Part shown: positions 19,841 through 28,343 of the stretch, piece by piece | Position numbering within the stretch: position 1 is the first letter of the stretch | Layout: each line of letters begins with the position of its first letter | Assembly: GCF_026988655.1 (NCBI RefSeq) | Contig: NZ_JALSKT010000043.1 | Span: forward strand, 1-50,261 | DNA length: 50,261 nucleotides | Direction of reading: 5' to 3' | Source of the DNA: Sulfurimonas sp. | GTDB lineage: Bacteria; Campylobacterota; Campylobacteria; Campylobacterales; Sulfurimonadaceae | Made by a program: the position numbers and the translations under genes | The notes under the pieces: model-generated | What the model was told of the DNA's origin: nothing | What the model saw: the letters and a program-made list of their open reading frames with translations, nothing else | The model's database searches: none

Positions 19841-21232
19841 ATGGCTACTCGTATAGAAAAAGATACAATGGGTGAGATAGAAGTACCTGTTGATGCATAT
19901 TGGGCTGCACAAACGCAACGTTCAATTCAGAACTTTAAGATTGGCGAAGAAAAGATGCCATATGAGATAACTCGTGCCTTTTCATACCTAAAAAAAGCAG
20001 TTGCTTTAGTAAATAAAGACCTTGGTAAATTAGATGCTAAAAAAGCTGATGCTATTGCAGCTGCAGCTGATGATATGCTAGCAGGAAAACTTGATGGCAA
20101 CTATCCCCTAGTAGTATGGCAGACTGGTTCAGGCACACAGTCGAATATGAACAATAATGAGGTCCTTGCAAATCGTGCAACTGAAATATTGGGTGGTGAT
20201 TTTAGAGTTGAAAAACTTGTTCACCCTAATGATGATGTAAATAAATCACAAAGTTCAAATGATACTTACCCTACAGCGCTTCATGTTGCTTCTGTTATAG
20301 CAGTTGAAGAATCTTTATTACCTGCAATTGCAAAGTTAAAAGCAACATTACAAGCAAAAAGTGAAGCTTTTAGCGATATTGTTAAAATCGGTCGTACCCA
20401 TCTTCAAGATGCTACTCCCTTAACACTAGGTCAAGAGATTAGTGGTTGGGTAGAAATGCTTAATAAGTGTGAAAAAATGGCAAAAGATTCACTTGAAGCA
20501 GTTCGTGAATTAGCTCTTGGTGGAACTGCTGTTGGTACTGGACTTAATGCACATCCTGAACTAGGTGAAAGAGTAGCTAAAAAACTTAGCGAACTCACCG
20601 GTCATGATTTTATTACAGCTCCTAATAAATTTCACGCATTAACATCTCACGATGCACTTGTTTTTGCGCATGGAGCGCTTAAAGCACTTGCAGCAGATAT
20701 GATGAAAATTGCTAATGACGTTAGATGGTTGGCTTCGGGTCCGCGTTGTGGTCTTGGAGAAATTGAAATTCCAGCAAATGAACCAGGAAGTTCAATTATG
20801 CCAGGTAAAGTTAATCCTACTCAAAGTGAAGCTGTCACAATGGTTGCATGCCAAGTTATGGGTAATGATGCCACCATAGGTTTTGCAGCTAGTCAAGGTA
20901 ACTTTGAACTCAATGTATTTAAACCAGTCATAGCATATAATTTTTTACAATCTGTTCGTCTTCTAAGTGATTCTATCATATCATTTAATGATAATGCAGC
21001 GGTAGGAATTACACCTGTAAATGCTAGAATAGATCACTTTTTACATGATTCATTGATGCTAGTAACTGCACTTAATCCATATATTGGTTATGAAAATGCA
21101 GCTAAAATTGCTAAAACAGCACATGCAAATAATTCTACACTTAAAGAGACTGCTATAGAACTTGGTCTTTTAACAGCGGAACAATTTGATGAATATGTTA
21201 AACCAGAAGAGATGATAGCACCTAAGGCCTAA
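19841..21232 (+). CDS. fumC: Fumarate hydratase class II
   Basis: FumC interconverts malate and fumarate without an iron-sulfur cluster. The 463-residue protein carries the superfamily signature [13 protein letters not shown], the earlier [14 protein letters not shown], and [17 protein letters not shown] with the conserved TH. The length is normal for FumC. It is directly downstream of mdh. No terminator is evident before sucC, but sucC has its own TATAAT. Confidence 0.96.
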   Translation: MATRIEKDTMGEIEVPVDAYWAAQTQRSIQNFKIGEEKMPYEITRAFSYLKKAVALVNKDLGKLDAKKADAIAAAADDMLAGKLDGNYPLVVWQTGSGTQSNMNNNEVLANRATEILGGDFRVEKLVHPNDDVNKSQSSNDTYPTALHVASVIAVEESLLPAIAKLKATLQAKSEAFSDIVKIGRTHLQDATPLTLGQEISGWVEMLNKCEKMAKDSLEAVRELALGGTAVGTGLNAHPELGERVAKKLSELTGHDFITAPNKFHALTSHDALVFAHGALKALAADMMKIANDVRWLASGPRCGLGEIEIPANEPGSSIMPGKVNPTQSEAVTMVACQVMGNDATIGFAASQGNFELNVFKPVIAYNFLQSVRLLSDSIISFNDNAAVGITPVNARIDHFLHDSLMLVTALNPYIGYENAAKIAKTAHANNSTLKETAIELGLLTAEQFDEYVKPEEMIAPKA

Positions 21233-21284
21233 GTTAAAAGCTGATAGGATACATAAACTAAACTATACGCTATTAAAGCGTAAT

Positions 21285-21290
21285 TATAAT
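21285..21290 (+). promoter_or_regulatory. Likely -10 box of sucCD
   Basis: TATAAT 24 bases before the sucC ATG. A small inverted repeat (TACGCT/AGCGTA) just upstream could be a protein-binding site, but it is short. Confidence 0.45.
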
Positions 21291-21313
21291 TTAATTTAAA
21301 ACAAGGAGAATAA

Positions 21314-22486
21314 ATGAATGTACATGAATATCAAGCAAAACAAATTTTTGCTAAATATGGTGTTCCAACACCAAAAGGTATAATGGTTGAAAGCGTTGCA
21401 GATGCTGTTAAAGCGGCAGAGGAGTTAGGTGGTCCAGTATGGGTTGTTAAAGCTCAAATTCATGCAGGTGGACGTGGACTTGGTGGTGGTGTAAAACTGG
21501 CTAAAAGTCTTGAGGAAGTTGAACAGCTTGCTAATGAAATTCTTGGTATGACTTTAGTTACTCATCAAACGACTGCTGAAGGTAAACTAGTTCAAAAACT
21601 TTACATAGAAGAGGGAGCAGATATTCAATCAGAACTTTATCTTTCAGTTGTTCTTGACAGAAAGTTAGAAATGCCTCTTATTATGGCATCAACTGAAGGT
21701 GGTATGAATATTGAGGATGTTGCTGCAAACACTCCTGAAAAAATCATTACAGTTCCTGTTGATCCAACTATTGGTTTTCAAGGTTTTCATGGTAGAGAAT
21801 TAGCTTTTGGTTTAGGACTTACAGACAAAGATGAACAAAAAAATATTATAAACTTTGCAAAAAAACTTTATACTCTTTACATGGATAATGATGCTGAAAT
21901 GATTGAAATCAATCCTTTAGTAAAAACAGGCAAGGGTGAATTTATTGCACTTGATGGGAAAATGGGATTTGATAATTCTGCTTTAGGACGTCATCCAGAA
22001 ATTGCTGCGATGAGAGATTTGTCTGAAGAAGATCCTGACGAAGTAGAAGCTGCTAAATATGGTCTTTCTTATGTTGCTTTAGATGGTGAAATTGGTTGTA
22101 TGGTTAACGGTGCTGGTCTTGCAATGGGAACAATGGACACGATTAACTACATGGGTGGAACACCGGCAAACTTCTTAGATGTTGGTGGTAGTGCAAATGC
22201 AGAAACTGTTGCTAAAGGTTTTGAGATTATTCTTAAAAATCCTAAAGTTAAAGCAATTTTTGTAAATATTTTCGGTGGAATTGTACGTTGTGATCGTATA
22301 GCTAATGGTATTTTAGAAGCTACTAAAATTACTGATGTTAATGTACCAGTTATTGTTCGTCTTGATGGTACAAATGCACCAGAAGCTGCTGAAATTCTTA
22401 AAAATGCAAACATTAAAAATATTATAGTTGGTAACGACTTAGGTGACGGTGCTGCAAAAGCAGTAGCTGCAGCGAAAGGAGAATAA
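21314..22486 (+). CDS. sucC: Succinyl-CoA synthetase beta subunit (ADP-forming)
   Basis: SucC is the nucleotide- and succinate-binding subunit of succinyl-CoA synthetase. The 390-residue protein begins MNVHEYQAKQIFAKYGVP, has an ATP-grasp fold (VVKAQIHAGGRGLGGGVKL, about 45-63), and ends with the ligase domain (NIFGGIVRCDRIANGI). AAGGAG precedes the ATG. sucD follows after three bases. The pair supplies succinyl-CoA for the oor complex in the reductive cycle or consumes it in the oxidative one. Confidence 0.97.
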   Translation: MNVHEYQAKQIFAKYGVPTPKGIMVESVADAVKAAEELGGPVWVVKAQIHAGGRGLGGGVKLAKSLEEVEQLANEILGMTLVTHQTTAEGKLVQKLYIEEGADIQSELYLSVVLDRKLEMPLIMASTEGGMNIEDVAANTPEKIITVPVDPTIGFQGFHGRELAFGLGLTDKDEQKNIINFAKKLYTLYMDNDAEMIEINPLVKTGKGEFIALDGKMGFDNSALGRHPEIAAMRDLSEEDPDEVEAAKYGLSYVALDGEIGCMVNGAGLAMGTMDTINYMGGTPANFLDVGGSANAETVAKGFEIILKNPKVKAIFVNIFGGIVRCDRIANGILEATKITDVNVPVIVRLDGTNAPEAAEILKNANIKNIIVGNDLGDGAAKAVAAAKGE

Positions 22487-22489
22487 TTA

Positions 22490-23365
22490 ATGTCAATTTT
22501 AGTTAATAAAGATACAAAAGTAATCGTTCAAGGTTTTACAGGTAAAGAGGGTTCTTTCCATGCTGAGCAATGTCTTGCTTATGGTACTAATATCGTTGGT
22601 GGTGTTACTCCAAATAAAGGTGGACAAACACATTTAGATAAGCCGGTATTTAATACAGTTGCTGATGCTGTAAAAACGACAGGCGCTACAGTTTCTATGA
22701 TTTTTGTTCCACCTGCTTTTGTTGGTGACGCTGTAATGGAGGCTGCTGAGGCTGGTATTGAACTTGCTGTAATTATTACAGAAGGTGCACCAGTTAAAGA
22801 TATGCAAATGGCAAAAGCTTACGCTACTAAACACAATATGAAAACAATTGGACCAAACTGTCCGGGTGTTATTACAGCTGAAGAGTGTAAGATAGGTATT
22901 ATGCCTGGAATGATTTTCAAAAAAGGTAATGTAGGTCTTATTTCTAAGTCAGGAACACTTACATATGAAGGTGCAAACCAAGTTTGTAATGAAGGTTATG
23001 GAATTTCTACAGCAGTTGGTATTGGAGGGGATCCAATTATTGGTCTTTCATACAATCAAATATTACCTATGTTTGAAGCAGATCCTGAAACTGAAGCAAT
23101 CGTTATGATTGGTGAAATTGGTGGAGATCTTGAAATTCAAGCAGCTAAACTAATCAAAGAACAGATTACAAAACCTGTTGTTGCATTTATTGCAGGACAA
23201 ACTGCACCTAAAGGTAAAACTATGGGGCATGCTGGTGCGATTGTTTCTGGCTCTGCTGGTACAGCAAAAGAAAAAATGGAAGCTCTTGAAGCGGCTGGAG
23301 TAAAAGTTGTTATTTCACCTGCTGAAATTGGAAAAGCTATAGCTGAAGTATTGGCAAATAAGTAA
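22490..23365 (+). CDS. sucD: Succinyl-CoA synthetase alpha subunit
   Basis: SucD binds CoA and carries the phosphohistidine. The 291-residue protein shows the CoA-binding Rossmann region ([15 protein letters not shown]), the IGPNCPGVI motif, and the active-site His in [16 protein letters not shown] (about 245-255). AAAGGAG before the ATG overlaps the end of sucC. A strong terminator lies about 50 bases after its stop. Confidence 0.97.
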   Translation: MSILVNKDTKVIVQGFTGKEGSFHAEQCLAYGTNIVGGVTPNKGGQTHLDKPVFNTVADAVKTTGATVSMIFVPPAFVGDAVMEAAEAGIELAVIITEGAPVKDMQMAKAYATKHNMKTIGPNCPGVITAEECKIGIMPGMIFKKGNVGLISKSGTLTYEGANQVCNEGYGISTAVGIGGDPIIGLSYNQILPMFEADPETEAIVMIGEIGGDLEIQAAKLIKEQITKPVVAFIAGQTAPKGKTMGHAGAIVSGSAGTAKEKMEALEAAGVKVVISPAEIGKAIAEVLANK

Positions 23366-23416
23366 TCTTTTTTTCTAACTAAACTCACCTACTAAGATAC
23401 TATTTTAGTATATTAA

Positions 23417-23452
23417 GTATTCCTCAATTATTGGGGAATACTTCTTTTTTTA
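23417..23452 (+). terminator. Rho-independent terminator after sucCD
   Basis: An 11-bp stem (GTATTCCTCAA against TTGGGGAATAC, one G-T pair) with a TTA loop, followed by TTCTTTTTTT. A classic intrinsic terminator. Confidence 0.85.
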
Positions 23453-23651
23453 ATTTTATATTTTTTCCTCACAATACCCTATATTAAAGCTCTTTTTAGA
23501 TTTTTATATTAAATTTTATTATTATTGTTTGATTTTTAAATGTCATTTTTTTTTAAAATAAATTTTTTATATTACTTTGAAGATGTAACCATCAATATAA
23601 AAAAAATTACTATCCATATCAAGTTTAATAATAAAATAAATCAAAATTAGA

Positions 23652-23657
23652 TATAAT
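23652..23657 (+). promoter_or_regulatory. Likely -10 box of oorDABC
   Basis: TATAAT within TTAGATATAATATTT, 55 bases before the oorD ATG and downstream of T-rich tracts. It implies a leader of about 50 bases. Confidence 0.5.
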
Positions 23658-23712
23658 ATTTAATGCAAACTAATTAACACGATTAATTTGTATCTCAAGA
23701 ATAGGAGAATAA

Positions 23713-24063
23713 ATGGGAACGTTTAAAACTGAAAACCCAGGTAATCAGCCAGTATGGATAAATACAAATAATTGTAAAGCATGTGACATATGTGTATCTG
23801 TTTGTCCTACAGGTGTATTAGGAATGGTATATGATCCGACATCAACACTGGGAGCGATGATTTCAATCGACTATCCAGAAGCTTGTATAGGATGTAACGA
23901 ATGTGAACTCACATGTCCGGATTTTGCTATCTACGTAGCAGACAGAAAAGAACTCAAAGCCGCTGGGCTAAGTTTTGCTAAGTTAACTGACGAAGCTAAA
24001 AAAAGACAAGAAGAGATTGTTGCTAACAACTTTATGTCTATAAAACAAAAAGGAGCTAAATAA
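23713..24063 (+). CDS. oorD: 2-oxoglutarate:ferredoxin oxidoreductase, ferredoxin-like delta subunit
   Basis: This small subunit relays electrons between the catalytic subunits and ferredoxin or flavodoxin. The 116-residue protein has two 4Fe-4S motifs: CKACDICVSVCP (about 21-32) and CIGCNECELTCP (about 59-70). AGGAGA precedes the ATG. It is first of four tightly packed genes and overlaps oorA by one base. The D-A-B-C order is that of the Helicobacter and Campylobacter oor operon. Confidence 0.93.
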   Translation: MGTFKTENPGNQPVWINTNNCKACDICVSVCPTGVLGMVYDPTSTLGAMISIDYPEACIGCNECELTCPDFAIYVADRKELKAAGLSFAKLTDEAKKRQEEIVANNFMSIKQKGAK

Positions 24064-25214
24064 TGAGAGAAGTTATCTCGACTGGTAATGAATTAGCTGC
24101 AAAAGCTTCAGTAGATGCTGGTGCAAGATTCTTTGGTGGGTATCCTATTACTCCATCATCAGAAGTAATGCATTCTGTTTCAGACCTTTTACCAAAAGTT
24201 GGTGGGACTGCTATTCAAATGGAAGATGAAATTGCTGGTATTTCAGCTGCACTAGGTGCTTCAATGGCTGGTACTAAATCGTTTACAGCAACTTCAGGTC
24301 CTGGAATTTCTCTAAAAGCTGAACAAATCGGTCTTGCATTTATTGCTGAAATTCCATTGGTAATTGTAAATGTTATGCGTGGTGGTCCATCAACTGGTCT
24401 TCCAACTCGTGTTTCTCAAGCAGATATTGGACAAGCACAGTATCCTACACATGGTGACTATGCTTCAATTACATTATGTGCTGGTTCTCTTACTGAGTGT
24501 TATACACAAACAGTTCGTGCATTTAATTTAGCCGAAAAATATATGACTCCTGTTTTCATGCTTTTAGATGAGACTATTGGTCACATGCATGGTAAAGCAG
24601 ATCTCCCAGATATTGAAGAGATAGAAGCAAGCAATGTAAATCGTGAAAAATTCCATGGTGATCCAGCTGATTATAAACCATATAAAGCTGAGATGAATAA
24701 ACCTGCAGTACTAAACCCAATGTTTGAAGGCTATAAGTATCACATTACTGGTCTTCACCATGGTGACGAAGGTTTTCCAACTGAAGATGCACAACAATGT
24801 GAATTTAATATCGAACGTCTTGTTGGGAAAATTAACACTGTTCATTTAGAAAACAATGGTCTTGATGATTTACCAGATTATGAAGAAGTTGATTTAGAAG
24901 ATGCAGATATCTGTATTATCGCTTATGGATCAATTGCTCTTGGTGCATATGAAGCTGTAAAAAAACTTCGTTCAGAAGGTATTAAAGCAGGACTTTTTAG
25001 ACCAATTATGTTATGGCCAAGTCCAATAAATCGTTTAGAAGAAATTGGTAAAAAATTCGAGAATAGAATTATGGTTACTGAACTTAATATGGGTCAATAT
25101 TCCAAAGAAATTGAACGTGTAATTAAACGTAATGATTTCACAACACTACTAAAAGCGAATGGTCGTCCAATCGCACCTGCTGAAATGGTAGCAAAAGTTA
25201 AGGAGATGATTTAA
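24063..25214 (+). CDS. oorA: 2-oxoglutarate:ferredoxin oxidoreductase alpha subunit
   Basis: OorA holds the pyrimidine-binding domain of the thiamine-diphosphate enzyme that joins succinyl-CoA and CO2 into 2-oxoglutarate, or the reverse. The 383-residue protein starts with GNELAAKASVDAGARFFGGYPITPSSE, the domain-typical YPITPS motif. It continues with TATSGPGISLKAE and the RGGPSTGLPTR segment that helps recognise the 2-oxoacid. Start and stop overlap oorD and oorB by one base each, so the subunits are coupled. Confidence 0.95.
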   Translation: MREVISTGNELAAKASVDAGARFFGGYPITPSSEVMHSVSDLLPKVGGTAIQMEDEIAGISAALGASMAGTKSFTATSGPGISLKAEQIGLAFIAEIPLVIVNVMRGGPSTGLPTRVSQADIGQAQYPTHGDYASITLCAGSLTECYTQTVRAFNLAEKYMTPVFMLLDETIGHMHGKADLPDIEEIEASNVNREKFHGDPADYKPYKAEMNKPAVLNPMFEGYKYHITGLHHGDEGFPTEDAQQCEFNIERLVGKINTVHLENNGLDDLPDYEEVDLEDADICIIAYGSIALGAYEAVKKLRSEGIKAGLFRPIMLWPSPINRLEEIGKKFENRIMVTELNMGQYSKEIERVIKRNDFTTLLKANGRPIAPAEMVAKVKEMI

Positions 25215-26068
25215 TGGCATTTAATTATGATAAATATTTACGTGTAAACAAAATGCCAACACTTTGGTGTTGGGGTTGTGGTGATGGTGTTATTTTAAAA
25301 GCAACAATTCGTGCAATTGAAAAAATGGGTTGGGATATGAATGAAGTTTGTATCGTTTCTGGAATAGGATGTTCTGGTCGTTTTTCTTCATATATTGATT
25401 GTAATACTGTTCACACAACACATGGTCGTACAGTTGCGTATGCTACTGGTATAAAACTTGCTAAGCCTCATGCACATGTTATTGTTGTTGCTGGTGATGG
25501 TGATGGACTTGCTATTGGTGGTAATCATACTATTCATGGCTGTAGAAGAAATATTGATTTGAATTTTATTTTGATTAACAACTTTATTTATGGTCTTACT
25601 AACTCACAAACATCTCCAACAACTCCTCGTGGTATGTGGACTGTTTCTCAAAAGAATGGTAACATTGACCCAACTTTTGATGCTTGTAAGTTAGCTATTG
25701 GTTCAGGAGCTTCTTTTGTTGCTCGTGAGTCTATGACAGACCCTAAAAAGCTTGAAAAAATTCTTGTAAAAGGTTTTTCTCATAAAGGTTTTTCATTTTT
25801 AGATATCTTCTCTAACTGTCATATTAATCTTGGACGTAAAAACAAAATGGTTTCAGCTATGGATAACCTTAAATGGATTGACGATATTACTCTTCCTCTT
25901 AAAAAGTGGGAAGCACTTTCTGAAGAAGAACAACTTAATATTTTCCCGACAGGTGTATTAAGAGAAGTTGAACAAGAAGAGTATTGCGATATGTACAAAG
26001 AAATTCAAAAAGCTGCACAGGGTCAACGTCCTAAAATCACTCAAGATGACTTTGAGAAAAAAATATAA
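25214..26068 (+). CDS. oorB: 2-oxoglutarate:ferredoxin oxidoreductase beta subunit
   Basis: OorB binds thiamine diphosphate through its metal-binding motif GDGDGLAIGGNHTIHGCRRN (about 96-115), followed by NLNFILINN-like residues. CWGCGDG (about 16-22) and CSGR supply cluster cysteines. At 284 residues it has the usual length. It is the catalytic partner of oorA, translated from an ATG that overlaps the oorA stop. Confidence 0.95.
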   Translation: MAFNYDKYLRVNKMPTLWCWGCGDGVILKATIRAIEKMGWDMNEVCIVSGIGCSGRFSSYIDCNTVHTTHGRTVAYATGIKLAKPHAHVIVVAGDGDGLAIGGNHTIHGCRRNIDLNFILINNFIYGLTNSQTSPTTPRGMWTVSQKNGNIDPTFDACKLAIGSGASFVARESMTDPKKLEKILVKGFSHKGFSFLDIFSNCHINLGRKNKMVSAMDNLKWIDDITLPLKKWEALSEEEQLNIFPTGVLREVEQEEYCDMYKEIQKAAQGQRPKITQDDFEKKI

Positions 26069-26078
26069 GGAGCAATAG

Positions 26079-26636
26079 ATGAGACATACTTTAAGATTTA
26101 CTGGTGTAGGAGGACAAGGTGTTCTTCTCGCTGGTGAGATTATGGCTGCTTGTAAAATCAAAAATGGTGGATTTGGGCTAAAAACTGCTACTTATACTTC
26201 ACAAGTTCGTGGTGGTGCGACGGTTGTTGATATCACTCTTGATGACAATGAAATCCGTTATCCATATGCGAATGAAGGTGAGATTGATTTCATGCTTTCT
26301 GTTGCAGACGTTTCATATCACCAATTTAAAAGTGGTGTGAGACCTGGTAATAAAATAGTAGTTGATCCAAATCTTGTTCACCCAACAGATGAAGATAGAA
26401 AGACATGGGAAATCATTGAGATTCCTATTATTACTATTGCAAAAGAAGAGGTTGGTAATGTTATTACTCAATCTGTTGTTGCTTTAGCGATAACAAATAC
26501 AATGACTGATGTTTTACCAGAAGAGTCACTCATAGAAACTATGCTTTCTAAAGTACCTACAAAAGTTCATGAAGCTAATAAAAAAGCGTATGCGCTTGGT
26601 AAAGCATATGCTTTAGATGCAATGGGAACTAAATAG
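26079..26636 (+). CDS. oorC: 2-oxoglutarate:ferredoxin oxidoreductase gamma subunit
   Basis: OorC is the 185-residue gamma subunit of the complex. It opens with LRFTGVGGQGVLLAGEIMA, the GxGGQG motif of the family, and has the YTSQVRGG segment near residue 45. AAGGAG stands before the ATG. It ends the operon and is followed by a strong terminator. Confidence 0.94.
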   Translation: MRHTLRFTGVGGQGVLLAGEIMAACKIKNGGFGLKTATYTSQVRGGATVVDITLDDNEIRYPYANEGEIDFMLSVADVSYHQFKSGVRPGNKIVVDPNLVHPTDEDRKTWEIIEIPIITIAKEEVGNVITQSVVALAITNTMTDVLPEESLIETMLSKVPTKVHEANKKAYALGKAYALDAMGTK

Positions 26637-26656
26637 TTATTTAATTCTTAGATAGT

Positions 26657-26688
26657 AAAGCAGTTCTTTTAAAGAACTGCTTTTTTTT
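26657..26688 (+). terminator. Rho-independent terminator after oorDABC
   Basis: AAAGCAGTTCTTT pairs with AAGAACTGCTTT, followed by a run of eight T. A strong intrinsic terminator ending the oor operon. Confidence 0.88.
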
Positions 26689-26732
26689 AAATTCTTTTAT
26701 TAATATTATTTAGTATCTAATACTTATTAATA

Positions 26733-27350
26733 TTATATTTTTATACTTTCCCAAAAAAAATCTACATGTTTTTCAAACTGAGTTGATAAAGCATTTGTAG
26801 AATATTCATCAAAACGCAATAAGGTGACCTGTAAACGAATGTAGAAGAGGGTGCTTATAAACTCATATGCAACTAACATTGGATCTCCTGAAGCAATGAG
26901 AGAGTTTTGCATCATTACAAAAAAACCTTCTGATAATTGTTTAATATTTTTATCGTGAAATTCACTCATAAATTGCTCTCTAATATTTTGATTTTGCATG
27001 AGTTCTATCATAAGTAATCTAAACATGTTTTCATTACTTTTGTCAAAAGTAAGCATCTTATATTGGGTAGTAAACTTTTGTAAAAATGGTTTTCCTCGTG
27101 ATGCCAATTCTTTTATTTCATCTTCTTTCATACTAAAAGGGGAAGCAAATATATTTTTTGCAACTTCGAGAAATATTTCTTCTTTATTTGTGTAATGATT
27201 ATAAATGGCACTCTCTCTAATACCTACTGCTGCTGCAATTTTTCTCACACTAGCTCCCTTATAGCCATACTGTGAAAAGAGGGTAGTCGCCACTTTTAAT
27301 ATTTTATCTTTAGTTCCATTTTTTACTCGAGTATCCCTATTTTGTGGCAT
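26733..27350 (-). CDS. TetR/AcrR-family transcriptional regulator
   Basis: A 205-residue one-component repressor. I use the ATG at 27350 (MPQNRDTR...), with GGAGCTTGAA directly upstream; the frame runs open further, but the likely promoter and operators lie there. The N-terminal helix-turn-helix is clear: KDKILKVATTLFSQYGYKGASVRKIAAAVGIRESAIYNHYTNKEEIF (described here from about residue 12 to 58). The C-terminal ligand-binding half is not assignable. Four evenly spaced palindromic operators upstream suggest autorepression. No efflux pump or enzyme gene is adjacent to indicate the ligand. Confidence 0.88.
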   Translation of the reverse strand: MPQNRDTRVKNGTKDKILKVATTLFSQYGYKGASVRKIAAAVGIRESAIYNHYTNKEEIFLEVAKNIFASPFSMKEDEIKELASRGKPFLQKFTTQYKMLTFDKSNENMFRLLMIELMQNQNIREQFMSEFHDKNIKQLSEGFFVMMQNSLIASGDPMLVAYEFISTLFYIRLQVTLLRFDEYSTNALSTQFEKHVDFFWESIKI

Positions 27351-27374
27351 TTCAAGCTCCTTTTTGTCTTTAAG

Positions 27375-27484
27375 TGAACATTTGTTAATATGATTGTAAT
27401 TATAGATGAACAATCGTTAATATAAGCTTATATTTAGATGAACACTTGTTCATCTAAAGGCTTAGATATATGAACACTTGTTTA
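27375..27484. promoter_or_regulatory. Array of four TetR-type operators with 32-bp period
   Basis: Four copies of a 14-bp motif lie at 27375-27388 (TGAACATTTGTTAA), 27407-27420 (TGAACAATCGTTAA), 27439-27452 (TGAACACTTGTTCA) and 27471-27484 (TGAACACTTGTTTA). Starts are exactly 32 bp apart, about three helical turns, so all face the same side. The third has 10-bp arms (TAGATGAACA/TGTTCATCTA). The likely tetR -10 falls between copies 1 and 2, and copy 4 abuts the rnpB promoter region. Binding by the adjacent TetR protein is inference. Confidence 0.7.
27399..27404 (-). promoter_or_regulatory. Likely -10 box of the tetR gene
   Basis: On the minus strand this reads TATAAT. Transcription would begin near 27392, leaving a leader of about 40 bases before ATG 27350. 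It lies between operator copies 1 and 2, as expected for a repressed promoter. Confidence 0.5.
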
Positions 27485-27509
27485 TTAGTTATTATTCAAG
27501 TATTTTCTG

Positions 27510-27515
27510 TATAAT
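27510..27515 (+). promoter_or_regulatory. -10 box of rnpB
   Basis: A perfect TATAAT, six bases before the predicted 5' end of the RNase P RNA at 27521-27522. Confidence 0.7.
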
Positions 27516-27520
27516 TTCAC

Positions 27521-27942
27521 AGGTGTAAGAGATAGTGCTTGTATTTTGAGATACAAGAGGAAAGTCCGAGCTGCTGTAAGACAGTGTTCCATTTAACTAA
27601 TGGCCGTAGTAATGCGAGGGAAAGTGCAACAGAGATTAAACTGCTATTATTAGCCGATATTTGAGCATAAGCCCAAATATCTTTCGCTAGCCGCTAAGGC
27701 ACTAAAGCATAAAAATGCTATCGGCATTTTTCTAACTTTTAGCGAACTAAAAATAGTAAAGGTGAAAAGGTGTGTGTAAGAGACCACCAGTCTTTATGGT
27801 AACATAGAGAGCTTGTAAACCCAACATGGCAGCAAGAAACAAATGGTTAGCGTCTTACATTGCTATTGTTTCGCTGGAGGTACGTCGTAAGATGTGCAGT
27901 AGATTAATACTATCACTACAAAACTCGGCTTATCTTACACCT
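27521..27942 (+). ncRNA. rnpB: RNase P RNA (catalytic RNA, bacterial type A-like)
   Basis: The RNA cleaves the 5' leaders of tRNA precursors. The conserved GAGGAAAGTCCGAGCTGC core (around 27549-27566) and GCGAGGGAAAGTGCAACAGA are hallmark elements. The distal conserved region appears near ACAAAACTCGGCTTAT. The ends pair as P1: AGGTGTAAGA (27521-27530) with TCTTACACCT (27933-27942). A length of about 420 nt is usual. It lies just downstream of the operator array. Confidence 0.95.
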
Positions 27943-28061
27943 ACTATTTTTCAATAGAATTTACATTATGTTAACCAATACGTATATTTCCCCTAGTGTA
28001 TATATTATTTAATATAAATATCACATCAACTTCTAGATTATTAAAGAAAGGAATAAAATAA

Positions 28062-28265
28062 ATGACTCGTAAAGCACAACTTATTAAAGATATTCAAAAC
28101 CTTTTAAATAGCTATGAGGGTATTCATAAGACTTCTATAAATCCTGAACTACTAGAGTTTATGGATGAAAACACATTAAAAGAGATTATTGGTAACCTTC
28201 TAGATCAAAAAGAAACTATTAAAGAGCCGGACATAGAATGGCTGGATAAATTTAAAACAAAATAA
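28062..28265 (+). CDS. Small conserved-looking protein of unknown function
   Basis: I do not recognise this 67-residue protein. It is soluble, helical and charged (MTRKAQLIKDIQNLLNSYEG...), without signal peptide or cysteines. AAAGGAAT lies well placed before the ATG and codon use fits the neighbours, so it is probably real. It lies between rnpB and the receiver/ribbon-helix-helix gene, 78 bases from the latter, and may be co-regulated with neither. Confidence 0.6.
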   Translation: MTRKAQLIKDIQNLLNSYEGIHKTSINPELLEFMDENTLKEIIGNLLDQKETIKEPDIEWLDKFKTK

Positions 28266-28343
28266 CATATTGTTGCATATTGTTAATGTTATTTACTATT
28301 TTTATGATATACTTTCATTATCAATTTATACAAGGGAAATATA

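Larger units (their letters stand above)
23366..23712. other. 347-base gene-free gap between sucD and oorD
   Basis: It holds a strong terminator (23417-23452), then about 200 bases of very AT-rich DNA with T- and A-tracts and no convincing reading frame, then a -10 box (23652-23657) and a leader of roughly 50 bases for oorD. I see no tRNA-like or clear riboswitch fold. The A/T tracts may be curved DNA or an UP-type promoter element. Confidence 0.6.

Noticed and set aside
27351-27413. Longer tetR reading frame
   Set aside because: It would run through operator copy 1 and the -10 box; GGAG stands directly before ATG 27350.
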